DNA of 64,000 nt from Candidatus Enterococcus testudinis (lineage in GTDB: Bacteria; Bacillota; Bacilli; Lactobacillales; Enterococcaceae): positions 2,552,030 to 2,616,029 of the forward strand of contig NZ_NGKU01000001.1 of NCBI RefSeq assembly GCF_002140915.1, read 5' to 3'. Each line of letters begins with the position of its first letter. Position 1 is the first letter of the stretch. Below are positions 1-8,265 of this stretch, piece after piece. The notes under the pieces were generated by a model. That model made no database searches and was not told where the DNA came from. It saw only the letters and a program-made list of their open reading frames with translations. A program made the position numbers and the translations under genes.

Positions 1-20
1 CCAATAAAATGTTCGACATT

Positions 21-680
21 TTATAAATTTTCAATGGCATCTCGATCCAAAATCATAATCTTCTTTTTATCCCGGACAATCAAGTTTCGTGCTTCTAACA
101 TCTTGAACTTTCTGGATAGGGTCTCCGGTGTAGTGCCTAAAAACGCCGCCAACTCTTTCATCTTCATGGGCAAGATAATTGTCTCACTATTAGCCAATAA
201 GCTAAGGTCCAATAAATAGGTGCCCAAGCGTTCTTCGACTTTTTCCATGGTTAAAAACTGAGCTTGCTGCTCCGTACGCAAACTTTTTTCCGCATTTATT
301 TTTAATAACTTCAAGGCTATTTCAGGATATTCTTCCAACATCTTAGTGAAATCCGTTTGGCGTAATATGCAAACCTCACTAGGCACTAGCGCCTCCACAT
401 AGATTGCGGTATTAGCTGCTCCAAAAAGCTGATTCTCTCCTTCGTATCCTCCAGGTTCAACGATGCGTAAAAGCTGCTCCTTGCCACTGGTAGATAGCTG
501 ATAGACTTTCAATGCGCCTCGGGCTAGAATGACCAGCTGATTCTCCCTACCAGGAGAAAATATCTGCTCACCCTTTGACGCTACACGATGACTGGTCAGC
601 CCATTGACTTTCCGCTGATCCTCTACATCCAGGTGATTAAACAAAGGAACTAGCGAAACACATAGATGTTCTTCTGTCAT
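21..680 (-). CDS. Crp/Fnr-family transcription regulator
   Basis: The 219-residue protein has a cyclic-nucleotide-binding-type beta-barrel in its first 130 residues, a dimerisation helix, and a C-terminal winged helix-turn-helix around residues 170-195 (KELAAFLGTTPETLSRKF). I chose the ATG at 680 because GGAGGTGA lies just upstream; a GTG at 695 is also in frame. It is the last gene of a run Ric-like, HMA, regulator, and probably acts on the two FNR-type boxes at 1368 and 3301. It has Cys7 and one more cysteine (SEVCIL) but no N-terminal 4Fe-4S cysteine cluster like E. coli Fnr, so the signal is unknown. It most resembles the FLP-type regulators of lactic acid bacteria. Confidence 0.85.
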   Translation of the reverse strand: MTEEHLCVSLVPLFNHLDVEDQRKVNGLTSHRVASKGEQIFSPGRENQLVILARGALKVYQLSTSGKEQLLRIVEPGGYEGENQLFGAANTAIYVEALVPSEVCILRQTDFTKMLEEYPEIALKLLKINAEKSLRTEQQAQFLTMEKVEERLGTYLLDLSLLANSETIILPMKMKELAAFLGTTPETLSRKFKMLEARNLIVRDKKKIMILDRDAIENL

Positions 681-732
681 CGACTTCACCTCCACCGTTT
701 TTCTTTATCCTATCATTATCTGTTAAAAAATG

Positions 733-969
733 TTAGGATACTGCTTTTGCCACCGCTTTTAAAACCGGATAACCTAGGTCTTCCACCGTTTTTTGAATAG
801 AGGCTAAACTGGTTTCTTTTTCATTGAAATTAGCCTTCAATTTGCTAGCATTAAATAGCACCTTGACACTATCGCTATCCACTCCCGTCATGCGTTTGAC
901 ACCGCTCTCGATTTTTTGCATACAGGTTGGGCAAGCCAAGGTTTCTAATGTTAAAATTGCTTTTTCCAT
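733..969 (-). CDS. Stand-alone heavy-metal-associated (HMA) domain protein
   Basis: A 78-residue single-domain protein of the ferredoxin-like HMA fold with the metal-binding CPTC motif at residues 13-16. Proteins of this kind act as cytosolic metal chaperones or as detached N-terminal domains of P-type ATPases. The P-type ATPase upstream has no HMA domain of its own, so this protein may supply it in trans (inference). The start is preceded by AAGGAGGAGT. It lies 16 bp downstream of the Ric-like gene and 52 bp upstream of the regulator, consistent with one transcript. Confidence 0.85.
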   Translation of the reverse strand: MEKAILTLETLACPTCMQKIESGVKRMTGVDSDSVKVLFNASKLKANFNEKETSLASIQKTVEDLGYPVLKAVAKAVS

Positions 970-985
970 GATGGACTCCTCCTTT

Positions 986-1270
986 TTAGTTATTCAATTG
1001 AGCCGCTTCAGCTAGCATTTCGTAAGTGTTCTTCATCGTAAGGCAAGCGTCCGCGGGAATCGAAAAATCATCGGTTAATTTACGCAATTCCTTAAATTCT
1101 GGTTTTAAATTAGCTTTTTCGCCTTGCTTAGCGATTTTGTCGGATAACTCACTATAGACTTTTTTAACCTCAAAAACTTCTGGATGATGGTCCCCGTGGG
1201 CTCTAGTGATGGCCGTGGTGTATAAAGCTAAGGTTTCTTCGTTTTCGGATAAATAAGTAACTGCTGACAT
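986..1270 (-). CDS. Ric/hemerythrin-like small protein
   Basis: A 94-residue soluble protein with the segment AHGDHHPEVFEV, which resembles the HGDxHPEL motif of iron-sulfur cluster repair di-iron proteins (Ric/YtfE/ScdA). It is far shorter than YtfE (about 220 residues), lacks the N-terminal DUF542 cysteine motif, and lacks several usual iron-ligand histidines, so it is a reduced relative and not a full Ric protein. The ATG at 1270 has AAGGAA at good spacing; a TTG six bases upstream is possible. It is first in a run with the HMA and Crp/Fnr genes, behind a promoter with an FNR-type box. Function is inferred only. Confidence 0.5.
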   Translation of the reverse strand: MSAVTYLSENEETLALYTTAITRAHGDHHPEVFEVKKVYSELSDKIAKQGEKANLKPEFKELRKLTDDFSIPADACLTMKNTYEMLAEAAQLNN

Positions 1271-1333
1271 GATCAATTCCTTCTTTCTTTATTGAAGGAA
1301 GTCGACTTGCTATAAAAAGTCAACTCCCTTTGA

Positions 1334-1383
1334 CATCTTTAGTATAGTCATCGGAAAACAGCAAGTACTTGATATTTATCAAG
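1334..1383 (-). promoter_or_regulatory. Promoter with perfect FNR-type box (Ric-like operon)
   Basis: The palindrome CTTGATATTTATCAAG (1368-1383) matches the FNR/FLP consensus TTGATnnnnATCAA exactly. On the minus strand a TATACT -10 hexamer lies at 1346-1341, giving a predicted +1 near 1334 and a box centre at -41.5, the class II activator position. The transcript would begin about 64 nt before the Ric-like start. Confidence 0.7.
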
Positions 1384-1389
1384 TTTTTT

Positions 1390-3249
1390 CTAATTTTTCA
1401 CTTTGTAACGCAACAGACGCATTCCATTTAAAATAACAACTAAAATACTGCCTTCATGAACGAACATCCCAATGGTCATATTCATCCAACTGCTGTAAAT
1501 TAGACTACCCAACAATACTAATACTACAACGATGGCAATCCTGATGTTTTCCTTCATATTCCGAGCTGTTTCTTTGCTCAATCCAAGAGCATGTGGCAAG
1601 CGAGCAAAATCTGAGTTTATCAAGACTATATCGGAGGTTTCAATGGCTATATCGGTGCCGTTACCCATGGCAATACCGATATCCGACAAAGCTAAGGAAG
1701 GGCTGTCATTGATACCGTCTCCTACAAAAGCTACCACTTGTCCTTGACTTTGTAGTTTTTCAATATAATTTGCCTTGTCCTCCGGTAGCATATTTCCTTT
1801 GGCTTCCGTAAGATCTAACTCCTTTGCCACTAGGCTCACCGTTCCTTGATTATCACCAGAAAGTAAGACAAGATTTTTAACCCCAAGTTCTTTCAATTGG
1901 CCAAGAACTTCTTTAACCCCTGGACGTAGTTGATCTCGAATCCCTAGTAATAGTACCAATTTTCCATCCATAGCCAATGATACTAAGGAATTGCCCTTAG
2001 CTTCAAAAACTGCGGCGTCTTTCTTGACAGCACTCGATACTGTCACACCTGTTTGCGCCATTAAAGCTAGATTCCCGACAGCAATTTGACGCCCGAAAAC
2101 CGTCACTGTGACACCTCCACCTTTAACCACTTTTGTTTCCGTCACAGGCACTTTGTCAAAATCTCCTAGCCAATTTAGGATGGCTTTTCCTAAAGGATGC
2201 TCAGACTCTGCTTCGATACTGCCGAGATAAGTGAAAACCTGTTTTTTTTCTTTCTCGTTACCATAAAACTGCCAATCGGCTACTTCTGGATTACCTGATG
2301 TCAGCGTACCCGTTTTATCAAAAACCATAGTGTGTACCTTACTGAAACGATTGATTACTTCACTACCTTTTAATAAAATACCGTTGCGAGCACCATTGCC
2401 TATCCCGGAGACATTGGATACAGGGATCCCAATAACTAATGCACCAGGACAGCCTAACACTAGAATTGTAATCGCTAATTCTAGATTTCGTGTAAATCCC
2501 CAAACTACCACCGCCAACAGCAACACAATTGGGGTGTAATACTTAGCAAAACGATCGATTAATCGTTCCACATCGGATTTCGAGTCTTGGGCTTCTTCCA
2601 CTAATTCGATAATTTTTCCAAAGGTCGTGCCTTCCCCGACTTTATCTGCTTGTATTTCCAAGGTGCCATTTTCCAAAATTGAGCCAGCGAAGACTTCACT
2701 GCCTATACTTTTCGTAACCGGTAGTGATTCACCGGTGATACTAGCTTCATTAATATGGCCTTCACCTCTTAAGACATGACCATCCACCGGTACCTTGGCA
2801 CCGGTTTTGACTAACAGTACATCTCCTTCATCTACATCATCTACGTCGACTTCTTCGTATTTGCCATTTGCAATTTGTAGTAAAGCACTTTCTGGAACCA
2901 ATTCCATCAATTCTTTAATAGCAGACCGAGTTTGGGTCAATGTCCGCTGCTCTAAGTAAGCTCCAAATAAAAAGAAAAACGTAACTACTGCCGACTCTTC
3001 ATAATCTTGGATGGCAAAAGCTCCAAGCACCGCAATCGTCACCAAAAGATCGATACTAACCACCCGAACCCGTATAGCTTGATAGGCTTGTAAGGCAATG
3101 GGCAAGGCTCCGAGAATAGAAGCTAAAATAAAAGACCACACCTCCAAGGTCTCATTTTGCAGTAAGAAACGTACGCCAAAACCTACAATTACCAAAATCC
3201 CATTCACTAAGACGATTTTATTTTTATGGCTCATAATATATTTTTCCAT
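1390..3249 (-). CDS. Heavy-metal-translocating P1B-type ATPase
   Basis: A 619-residue membrane ATPase. It has the actuator TGES loop (ITGESLPV), the phosphorylation motif DKTGT, the N-domain SEHPLG histidine motif, and the hinge GDGINDSPSLA. The P1B transmembrane ion motif reads CPG (LGCPGALVIG) instead of the usual CPC. The C-terminus carries a hydrophobic segment with HEGSILVVILNGMR, similar to the Zn/Cd/Co-type pumps. There is no N-terminal metal-binding domain. The start has GAGGAGGAGT. It has its own promoter with an FNR-type box and lies upstream of the Ric-HMA-regulator genes. The metal is not decided by sequence; Zn, Cd, Mn or Fe are possible. Confidence 0.88.
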   Translation of the reverse strand: MEKYIMSHKNKIVLVNGILVIVGFGVRFLLQNETLEVWSFILASILGALPIALQAYQAIRVRVVSIDLLVTIAVLGAFAIQDYEESAVVTFFFLFGAYLEQRTLTQTRSAIKELMELVPESALLQIANGKYEEVDVDDVDEGDVLLVKTGAKVPVDGHVLRGEGHINEASITGESLPVTKSIGSEVFAGSILENGTLEIQADKVGEGTTFGKIIELVEEAQDSKSDVERLIDRFAKYYTPIVLLLAVVVWGFTRNLELAITILVLGCPGALVIGIPVSNVSGIGNGARNGILLKGSEVINRFSKVHTMVFDKTGTLTSGNPEVADWQFYGNEKEKKQVFTYLGSIEAESEHPLGKAILNWLGDFDKVPVTETKVVKGGGVTVTVFGRQIAVGNLALMAQTGVTVSSAVKKDAAVFEAKGNSLVSLAMDGKLVLLLGIRDQLRPGVKEVLGQLKELGVKNLVLLSGDNQGTVSLVAKELDLTEAKGNMLPEDKANYIEKLQSQGQVVAFVGDGINDSPSLALSDIGIAMGNGTDIAIETSDIVLINSDFARLPHALGLSKETARNMKENIRIAIVVVLVLLGSLIYSSWMNMTIGMFVHEGSILVVILNGMRLLRYKVKN

Positions 3250-3265
3250 CGTTACTCCTCCTCTA

Positions 3266-3314
3266 CGCCTTTAGTATAGTGAGGAACACCCCAGAAGAAA
3301 TTGACTGCCATCAA
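3266..3314 (-). promoter_or_regulatory. Promoter with FNR-type box (P-type ATPase)
   Basis: On the minus strand TTGATGGCAGTCAA (3314-3301) matches TTGATnnnnATCAA with one mismatch. A TATACT -10 hexamer lies at 3278-3273, predicted +1 is near 3266, and the box centre is again at -41.5. The IS3 remnant begins about 10 bp further upstream. Confidence 0.65.
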
Positions 3315-3323
3315 CTTTTAATT

Positions 3324-3887
3324 TTATTCGTAAAAAAAAAACACCGCTAAGTTAGCCATCATCTTTGGTTTATCGTTGGCTCTTAGAGCCTTCACGACAA
3401 CAGATGTTGCGAATTCTTTGGTCATCTCTGAACTCAGTCCATATGAGACAACACGGCGTTTTTCTGGGTCATAGACCGTCGCCAGGTAAATACAGTCTCT
3501 ATTCATCAGCTGGATGTACGTTATGTCAGTCGTTAGAACTCCACTCAAATCATCAAAATTCTTCATGAGATCGGTCTTTTTTGGTGTGTCAGTGGTCGTC
3601 GTCGGCTTCTTATATGACTTCCTGACCATGCGAGATTTAAGGCTCATCTCATTCATGAGCTCCCAAACCAAACGATCACCAAATTCAGTGTTCAAAATGA
3701 ACCGTAAAAATGCGGCGATGCTTCGGTAGCCATAGATCCCACGATTGGTGTTGTAGACGGCTTTGATTGCCGTTTTTAGAGCGTTGCGACGCGTCTCTTG
3801 TTGGCTGGGATGCCAATTTTTCCATTGATAATAAGTGCTTCGAGCTATATTCAAAGCTGATAAAACGCTTGTTATGCGGTGTCCCAT
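3324..3887 (-). pseudogene. IS3-family transposase OrfB, truncated
   Basis: A 187-residue fragment with the HTH_21 region (YGYRSIAAFL) and the start of the rve integrase core, including the first catalytic Asp in TTDITYIQ. Family OrfB proteins are about 270-290 residues; here the second Asp (DQGSQY region) and the Glu are gone, and the last dozen residues look foreign. The frame is open upstream of the first ATG and joins orfA by a -1 shift. It cannot be an active transposase. Confidence 0.8.
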
Positions 3888-3934
3888 TGCGAGCGAACGG
3901 TCAATGATTTCCAGTCCTAACTCGCGATTTTGCG

Positions 3935-4195
3935 TTAGTTGTACTTCGAAAGTAACGCCGCGGCTCGTTTTAAAATCTCAAGTTCTTCGCGAAGTTTGTC
4001 GTTTTCCTTTTGTAATGCGTTTACATCAGCTTGCGTCCATTTTTCGCCGTCCACTTCGTGGACCGCGTACAACTTGACCCAGTTACGGATTGAGTCGACC
4101 GAAGGTCCGTATTCAGCGGGTAGATCAGTATATGAACGGCCTTGATTGTGCATCTCAACAAGAGACTGCTTAAATTCTTTTTTGTATCGAATCAT
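3935..4195 (-). CDS. IS3-family transposase OrfA
   Basis: An 86-residue helix-turn-helix protein (HTH_8/InsE type) with a C-terminal leucine-zipper-like coiled coil (ALQKENDKLREELEILKRA). It lies in the -1 relation to orfB. Close to its end the minus strand reads ATT TTA AAA, a T TTA AAA slippery heptamer, from which the -1 frame stays open into orfB, so the OrfAB fusion of the IS3 family could have been made before truncation. Confidence 0.85.
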   Translation of the reverse strand: MIRYKKEFKQSLVEMHNQGRSYTDLPAEYGPSVDSIRNWVKLYAVHEVDGEKWTQADVNALQKENDKLREELEILKRAAALLSKYN

Positions 4196-4363
4196 ATTAA
4201 AAAATGCTCCTATGCTATTAGTTTACAGGGCAGAAGAAAATCTGTCCGTAAATCTAGCATAAGAGCAATACTTTCCAACACCAAAAATTCTAGATCCGAT
4301 TATTTTTGTTAAACGAGATTTCTATTATATAATGGAATTATAAATTTGCTGTTGGAGGTTTTT

Positions 4364-6631
4364 ATGACTGATTTATTTGCGGATGGGACTATCTCTATCC
4401 ATGGAGCTCAAGAAAATAACTTAAAGGATGTCAGTTTAGATATTCCTAAGCATAAAACAACTGTATTTGCTGGTCTTTCTGGGTCTGGTAAATCCTCTTT
4501 AGTTTTTGATACATTAGCCGCTGTTTCCCGACGTGAATTGAATGAAACTTTTCCTAGTTTCACCCAACAATATTTGCCTAAATACGGTCAACCTGAAGTG
4601 AACCGAATCGACAACTTACCAGTGGCAATTGTGGTTGAACAGAAGCCTATTGGTCGTAATCCTCGATCTACTCTGGCAACCTACACCGGCATCTATTCCG
4701 TCTTACGTTTGATGTTTTCTCGAATTGGACAGCCTTGGGTTGGGTATTCTGAATGGTTTTCCTTTAACCTACCTCAGGGAATGTGTCCAAAATGTCAGGG
4801 ATTAGGCTTTGTTGACGACGTAGATGAACGTCAATTAATTGATCCTAATAAATCACTCAATGAAGGTGCAATGACTTTTGCCGGTTTTCAACCGGGAACT
4901 TGGCGTTGGAAGGAATATGGCAACAGTGGATTATTTGATTTAGACAAAAAAATTAAAGACTACACCGATGAAGAATATGATTTATTCATGCACGCTCCGC
5001 AACAAAAATTAAAAAATCCACCGGCAAATTGGGGCCGTACGGCATTATACGAAGGACTAGTTCCACGTATGCTTCGCTCTGTTATTCATAGTGCCTCAGG
5101 TCGTCATCATGAAGCTGCCTTATCAAAGATTGTCACTCGAAAACCTTGCCCAGTATGTCATGGAACACGTCTGAACAAAAAGGCTCTAACTGGTAAAATT
5201 GCTGGCAAAAATATTGCAGAAGTCAGCGATATGGATTTAGTAAGTGTCCTAAAATTTTTGGATAATATCTCGGACCCCAAGGCTAAAACAATGGTGCGTG
5301 AACTACATAGTAAAGTTCAAGCTTTGATCGACATCGGTTTAGGTTATCTTTCCCTTGGCCGTGGAACTGATACTCTATCTGGTGGAGAAGCTCAACGAAT
5401 TAAAATTGCCAAATATTTGACGAGTTCCCTATCCGATTTAGTTTACGTACTCGATGAACCAAGTGTAGGACTCCATCCTCACGATATTAAATTAATTACC
5501 CAATCCTTAAAAAAGCTCAAGGAACATGGCAATACCATTATCTTAGTTGATCACAACCCTGCCATTATTTCGACAGCAGATTATGTCGTGGAAATGGGAC
5601 CACAAGCCGGCAAAAATGGTGGTCAAGTAACTTTCACTGGTACCTACGACGAACTATTACGGTCAGATACGATTACGGGTAAAATGTTACGAGAAAAAAT
5701 CACTTTCCCAAAGCCTCGTGAACCTCAATCTTGGCTAAATGTTAATCATGTAACTTCTCATAATTTAAAAGACGTATCTACCAGAATCCCTCAAGGTGTA
5801 ATGACCGTGATATCTGGACCAGCAGGTTCTGGAAAAAGTACTTTAGTCCAAGCTTTCAAACAACAAGTTTCTGATCAAGACTATATTGATTTGAGTCAGG
5901 ATTCTGTAGGTTTGAATATTCGTTCTACACCTGCAACTTACTTGAACATTTTAAATCCTCTACGAAAGCTTTTCAGTAAAGCCAACAATGGCGTTTCAAC
6001 ACAACTATTTAGTTATAACGGTAAAGGTGCTTGTCCCCGTTGCAAAGGTAAAGGTGTGATGATCACCGAGATGGCATTCATGGATCCAATCGTTCAAGAA
6101 TGTGAGTTGTGTCATGGGAAACGTTATAGCCAAGAAGCACTACAATACACTTATCATGGCAAAGATATTTCTGAGGTTCTAAATCTTTCTATCAACGACA
6201 CTTTAGAGTTTTTCAAAGATGTGCCAGATATCTACAAAAAGGTTAGTCTACTCCACCAAGTTGGACTTGGTTATTTGAATCTTAGCCAGTCGATGACCAC
6301 TTTATCTGGTGGTGAAGTGCAACGTGTTAAGTTAGCAATGGAATTGAATCATACCGGCCGAATCTATTTCTTAGATGAACCAACAACCGGATTGCACTTA
6401 CAGGATACTCAACAATTGATCGATTTATTTGAAGGATTGGTTGATAAGGGCAATACATTAATTCTGATTGAACATAATCTGAAATTAATTTCACGAGCCG
6501 ATTGGTTAGTCGATATGGGACCTGATGCTGGTAAATTCGGCGGTCAAGTTTGTTTTGAAGGTCATCCAAAAGATAGCCTAAACGATAAAAACTCTCGGAC
6601 TGGTGCTGCATTAGCAGCTATAATTTCTTAA
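4364..6631 (+). CDS. UvrA-like ABC ATPase (short, class II)
   Basis: A 755-residue tandem ABC protein of the UvrA family. It has Walker A GLSGSGKSS at residues 38-46, a second Walker A GPAGSGKST, two signature motifs LSGGEAQR and LSGGEVQR, and the zinc-binding CPKC, CPVC, CPRC and CELC pairs. Housekeeping UvrA is about 940 residues; this one is shorter, as in UvrA2/DrrC-like forms that lack the UvrB-binding region. Such proteins are linked to tolerance of DNA-binding drugs. The ATG at 4364 has TTGGAGG five bases upstream. The gene is single, lies between two IS remnants, and is likely horizontally acquired cargo (inference). Confidence 0.85.
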   Translation: MTDLFADGTISIHGAQENNLKDVSLDIPKHKTTVFAGLSGSGKSSLVFDTLAAVSRRELNETFPSFTQQYLPKYGQPEVNRIDNLPVAIVVEQKPIGRNPRSTLATYTGIYSVLRLMFSRIGQPWVGYSEWFSFNLPQGMCPKCQGLGFVDDVDERQLIDPNKSLNEGAMTFAGFQPGTWRWKEYGNSGLFDLDKKIKDYTDEEYDLFMHAPQQKLKNPPANWGRTALYEGLVPRMLRSVIHSASGRHHEAALSKIVTRKPCPVCHGTRLNKKALTGKIAGKNIAEVSDMDLVSVLKFLDNISDPKAKTMVRELHSKVQALIDIGLGYLSLGRGTDTLSGGEAQRIKIAKYLTSSLSDLVYVLDEPSVGLHPHDIKLITQSLKKLKEHGNTIILVDHNPAIISTADYVVEMGPQAGKNGGQVTFTGTYDELLRSDTITGKMLREKITFPKPREPQSWLNVNHVTSHNLKDVSTRIPQGVMTVISGPAGSGKSTLVQAFKQQVSDQDYIDLSQDSVGLNIRSTPATYLNILNPLRKLFSKANNGVSTQLFSYNGKGACPRCKGKGVMITEMAFMDPIVQECELCHGKRYSQEALQYTYHGKDISEVLNLSINDTLEFFKDVPDIYKKVSLLHQVGLGYLNLSQSMTTLSGGEVQRVKLAMELNHTGRIYFLDEPTTGLHLQDTQQLIDLFEGLVDKGNTLILIEHNLKLISRADWLVDMGPDAGKFGGQVCFEGHPKDSLNDKNSRTGAALAAIIS

Positions 6632-6654
6632 AAGATTCAAAAAGATCACCTCAT

Positions 6655-6747
6655 TTAAAGTGCAACACAAAAGTTAGACAAAATTGAATATTTTTAAACT
6701 GCTAAGGCATGTTCCCTGTATTCGCAGGGAGTCGTGCCTTTTGTTTT
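6655..6747 (-). pseudogene. IS3-family element right-end remnant (OrfB C-terminus)
   Basis: Read on the minus strand from 6747, the bases encode KTKGTTPCEYREHALAV followed by a stop at 6696-6694. This resembles the YR-HAL type C-terminus of IS3-family OrfB. The bases beyond the stop (TTTTGTCTAACTTTTGTG) look like an IS3 end. The ISL3 inverted repeat begins at 6748, so the rest of this element is cut off there. Confidence 0.6.
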
Positions 6748-6772
6748 GGCTCTACAATATCTAGTGTTGGTG
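6748..6772. repeat. ISL3 left inverted repeat
   Basis: A 25-bp terminal repeat starting GGCTCTAC and ending AGTGTTGGTG. It is the inverse of 8233-8257 with four mismatches. Confidence 0.85.
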
Positions 6773-6892
6773 AGAAATCTTAGGATTTCTTTTCTATACT
6801 ATTTTTTTATAAAAAAGTATAGAAAAAGAGATATCCAATTGGTAGAATTTAGTCGTCTAAAACAAAATCTGCACCAAGAAAGGATATCCCTC

Positions 6893-8183
6893 ATGGACAA
6901 TTGTACTAAAAAACGCTTAGGTTTAACAGATGAAATTTTAATCTTTGAAGAAGATTGGCTCGATTCTATACAAGAAGGAGGCATTACCACAAATATCATC
7001 CGTGCTAAACTAACCTATACACCAACTTATTGTCGTAAATGCGGTATTAAGAATGAAGGCCAAATCATTAAATATGGCAAACATAATACAACAGTTCAGT
7101 TATTGCCTTTTCGTTCGGCTAAAACAGTTCTGTCACTAGACCGTTCTCGATTCCTATGCAAAGAATGTCATTCTACTTTCAACGCCCAAACAAATCTGGT
7201 AGAAGAAAGATGCGCTATCTCAAAAGAATTGAAACAACAAGTGGCTTTAGATTTAGCAAAAGTTACCTGCATCAAAGATATAGCAGAAAGATATTTTGTT
7301 TCTGATGTTACTGTCACTCGAGTTATGCGTAAGTGCCAAGAAACCTATAAGCCTAACTTCAACTATCTGCCATCAGTTCTATGCTTTGATGAATTTAAGT
7401 CAATGAAATCATGTAGCGGAAAAATGAGCTTTGTGTTTATGGACGGTCATACAAATAAATTGATTGGCGTGCTAGAGAACCGCAGACTAGCCTTCCTAAA
7501 AGCCTATTTTCTAAAATTCAGCCGTAAGACAAGGGCGAAGGTAAAGTATATAGTTATGGATATGAACGCCCCTTACTTTGAATTGGCCAAAACAGTTTTT
7601 CCAAACGCTCAAATCGTTACTGATCGTTTTCATATTATCCAACAAATCACTCGTGCACTAAATCAACTACGTATTCAAACGATGAATAAATACCATAAAA
7701 CAGATTCAATCAAATACAAAAGATTGAAGCGGTTCTGGAAACTGTTCCTTAAAAACGCCTATCATTTAGACAGTTCGAATGATAAATATAATCGATCTTT
7801 CAGAAGGCCAATGACTGAAAAATCCATTATAGATGACCTGTTAAGCTATGATGATCAATTAAGCGAAGCCTATGAGATATGTCAGCTCCTGCTTTATCAT
7901 TTCAAACAAAAGGATACCGTCAGTTTTTTTTGATACAATAAACAGTATGAATACCAACCTTCCTGAGGGGTTTAGAAAGAAACTCACCTTCTTGAACAAG
8001 TACAAACAGGGTATACAAAATGCCTTTGAGACAAAGTATAATAATGGTGCTTTAGAAGGAACAAATAATAAAATCAAAGTAATAAAAAGAGTAGCCTACG
8101 GCTACCGTAACTTCATCAATTTTCGCGCCAGAATCTATATTACGCAAGGACTAATTTTTACAGCAAAAATAAGATCCAGCTAA
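6893..8183 (+). pseudogene. ISL3-family transposase, frameshifted
   Basis: The product has the ISL3 N-terminal zinc-ribbon (CRKCGIKNEG; CKECHSTF), an HTH (DIAERYFVSDVTVTRVM) and the DDE domain with Asp in CFDEFK and Asp in VMDMNAPY. The frame stops at 7931-7933 after a run of eight T (7924-7931). The other frame continues from there with LEGTNNKIKVIKR, which carries the catalytic Glu, and ends at 8183. Removing one T restores a continuous reading frame of normal size (about 430 residues). The ATG at 6893 has AAAGGA upstream. As written the transposase lacks its third catalytic residue. Confidence 0.85.
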
Positions 8184-8203
8184 ACAATATGTTTAACTGG
8201 ATC
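8173..8203 (+). terminator. Hairpin at end of ISL3 transposase
   Basis: GATCCAGCTAAAC and GTTTAACTGGATC pair with one mismatch around AATAT. The stem overlaps the stop codon. There is no T-run, so termination is possible but not certain. Confidence 0.45.
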
Positions 8204-8232
8204 AGACTTCATTTTTCAGTTGAATTTATCTC

Positions 8233-8257
8233 CACCAACACTAAATGTCGAAGAGCC
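8233..8257. repeat. ISL3 right inverted repeat
   Basis: CACCAACACTA...AGAGCC, the inverted partner of 6748-6772. Confidence 0.85.
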
Positions 8258-8265
8258 TTTCAATT

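Larger units (their letters stand above)
3324..4260 (-). mobile_element. IS3-family insertion sequence, 3' truncated
   Basis: Holds orfA and the first part of orfB of an IS3-family element. The orfB reading frame loses similarity after about residue 175 and ends in an unrelated tail near the ATPase promoter, so the distal part of the element, including the last catalytic residues, is missing. An imperfect inverted repeat upstream of orfA (4223-4252, around TTACAGGGCAG and CTGTCCGTAA) probably lies near the intact end. The exact terminal repeat was not settled. Confidence 0.75.
6748..8257 (+). mobile_element. ISL3-family insertion sequence
   Basis: About 1.5 kb bounded by 25-bp imperfect inverted repeats at 6748-6772 and 8233-8257, which agree at 21 of 25 positions (GGCTCT...TAGTGTTGGTG). 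One transposase gene fills it. The 8-bp flanks (TTTGTTTT left, TTTCAATT right) do not form a clear target duplication. The right end is 8 bp from the stop codon of yrzB. Confidence 0.88.

Noticed and set aside
6327..6611. 94-codon minus-strand frame inside the UvrA-like gene
   Set aside because: It is antisense to a well-supported coding region with conserved motifs.
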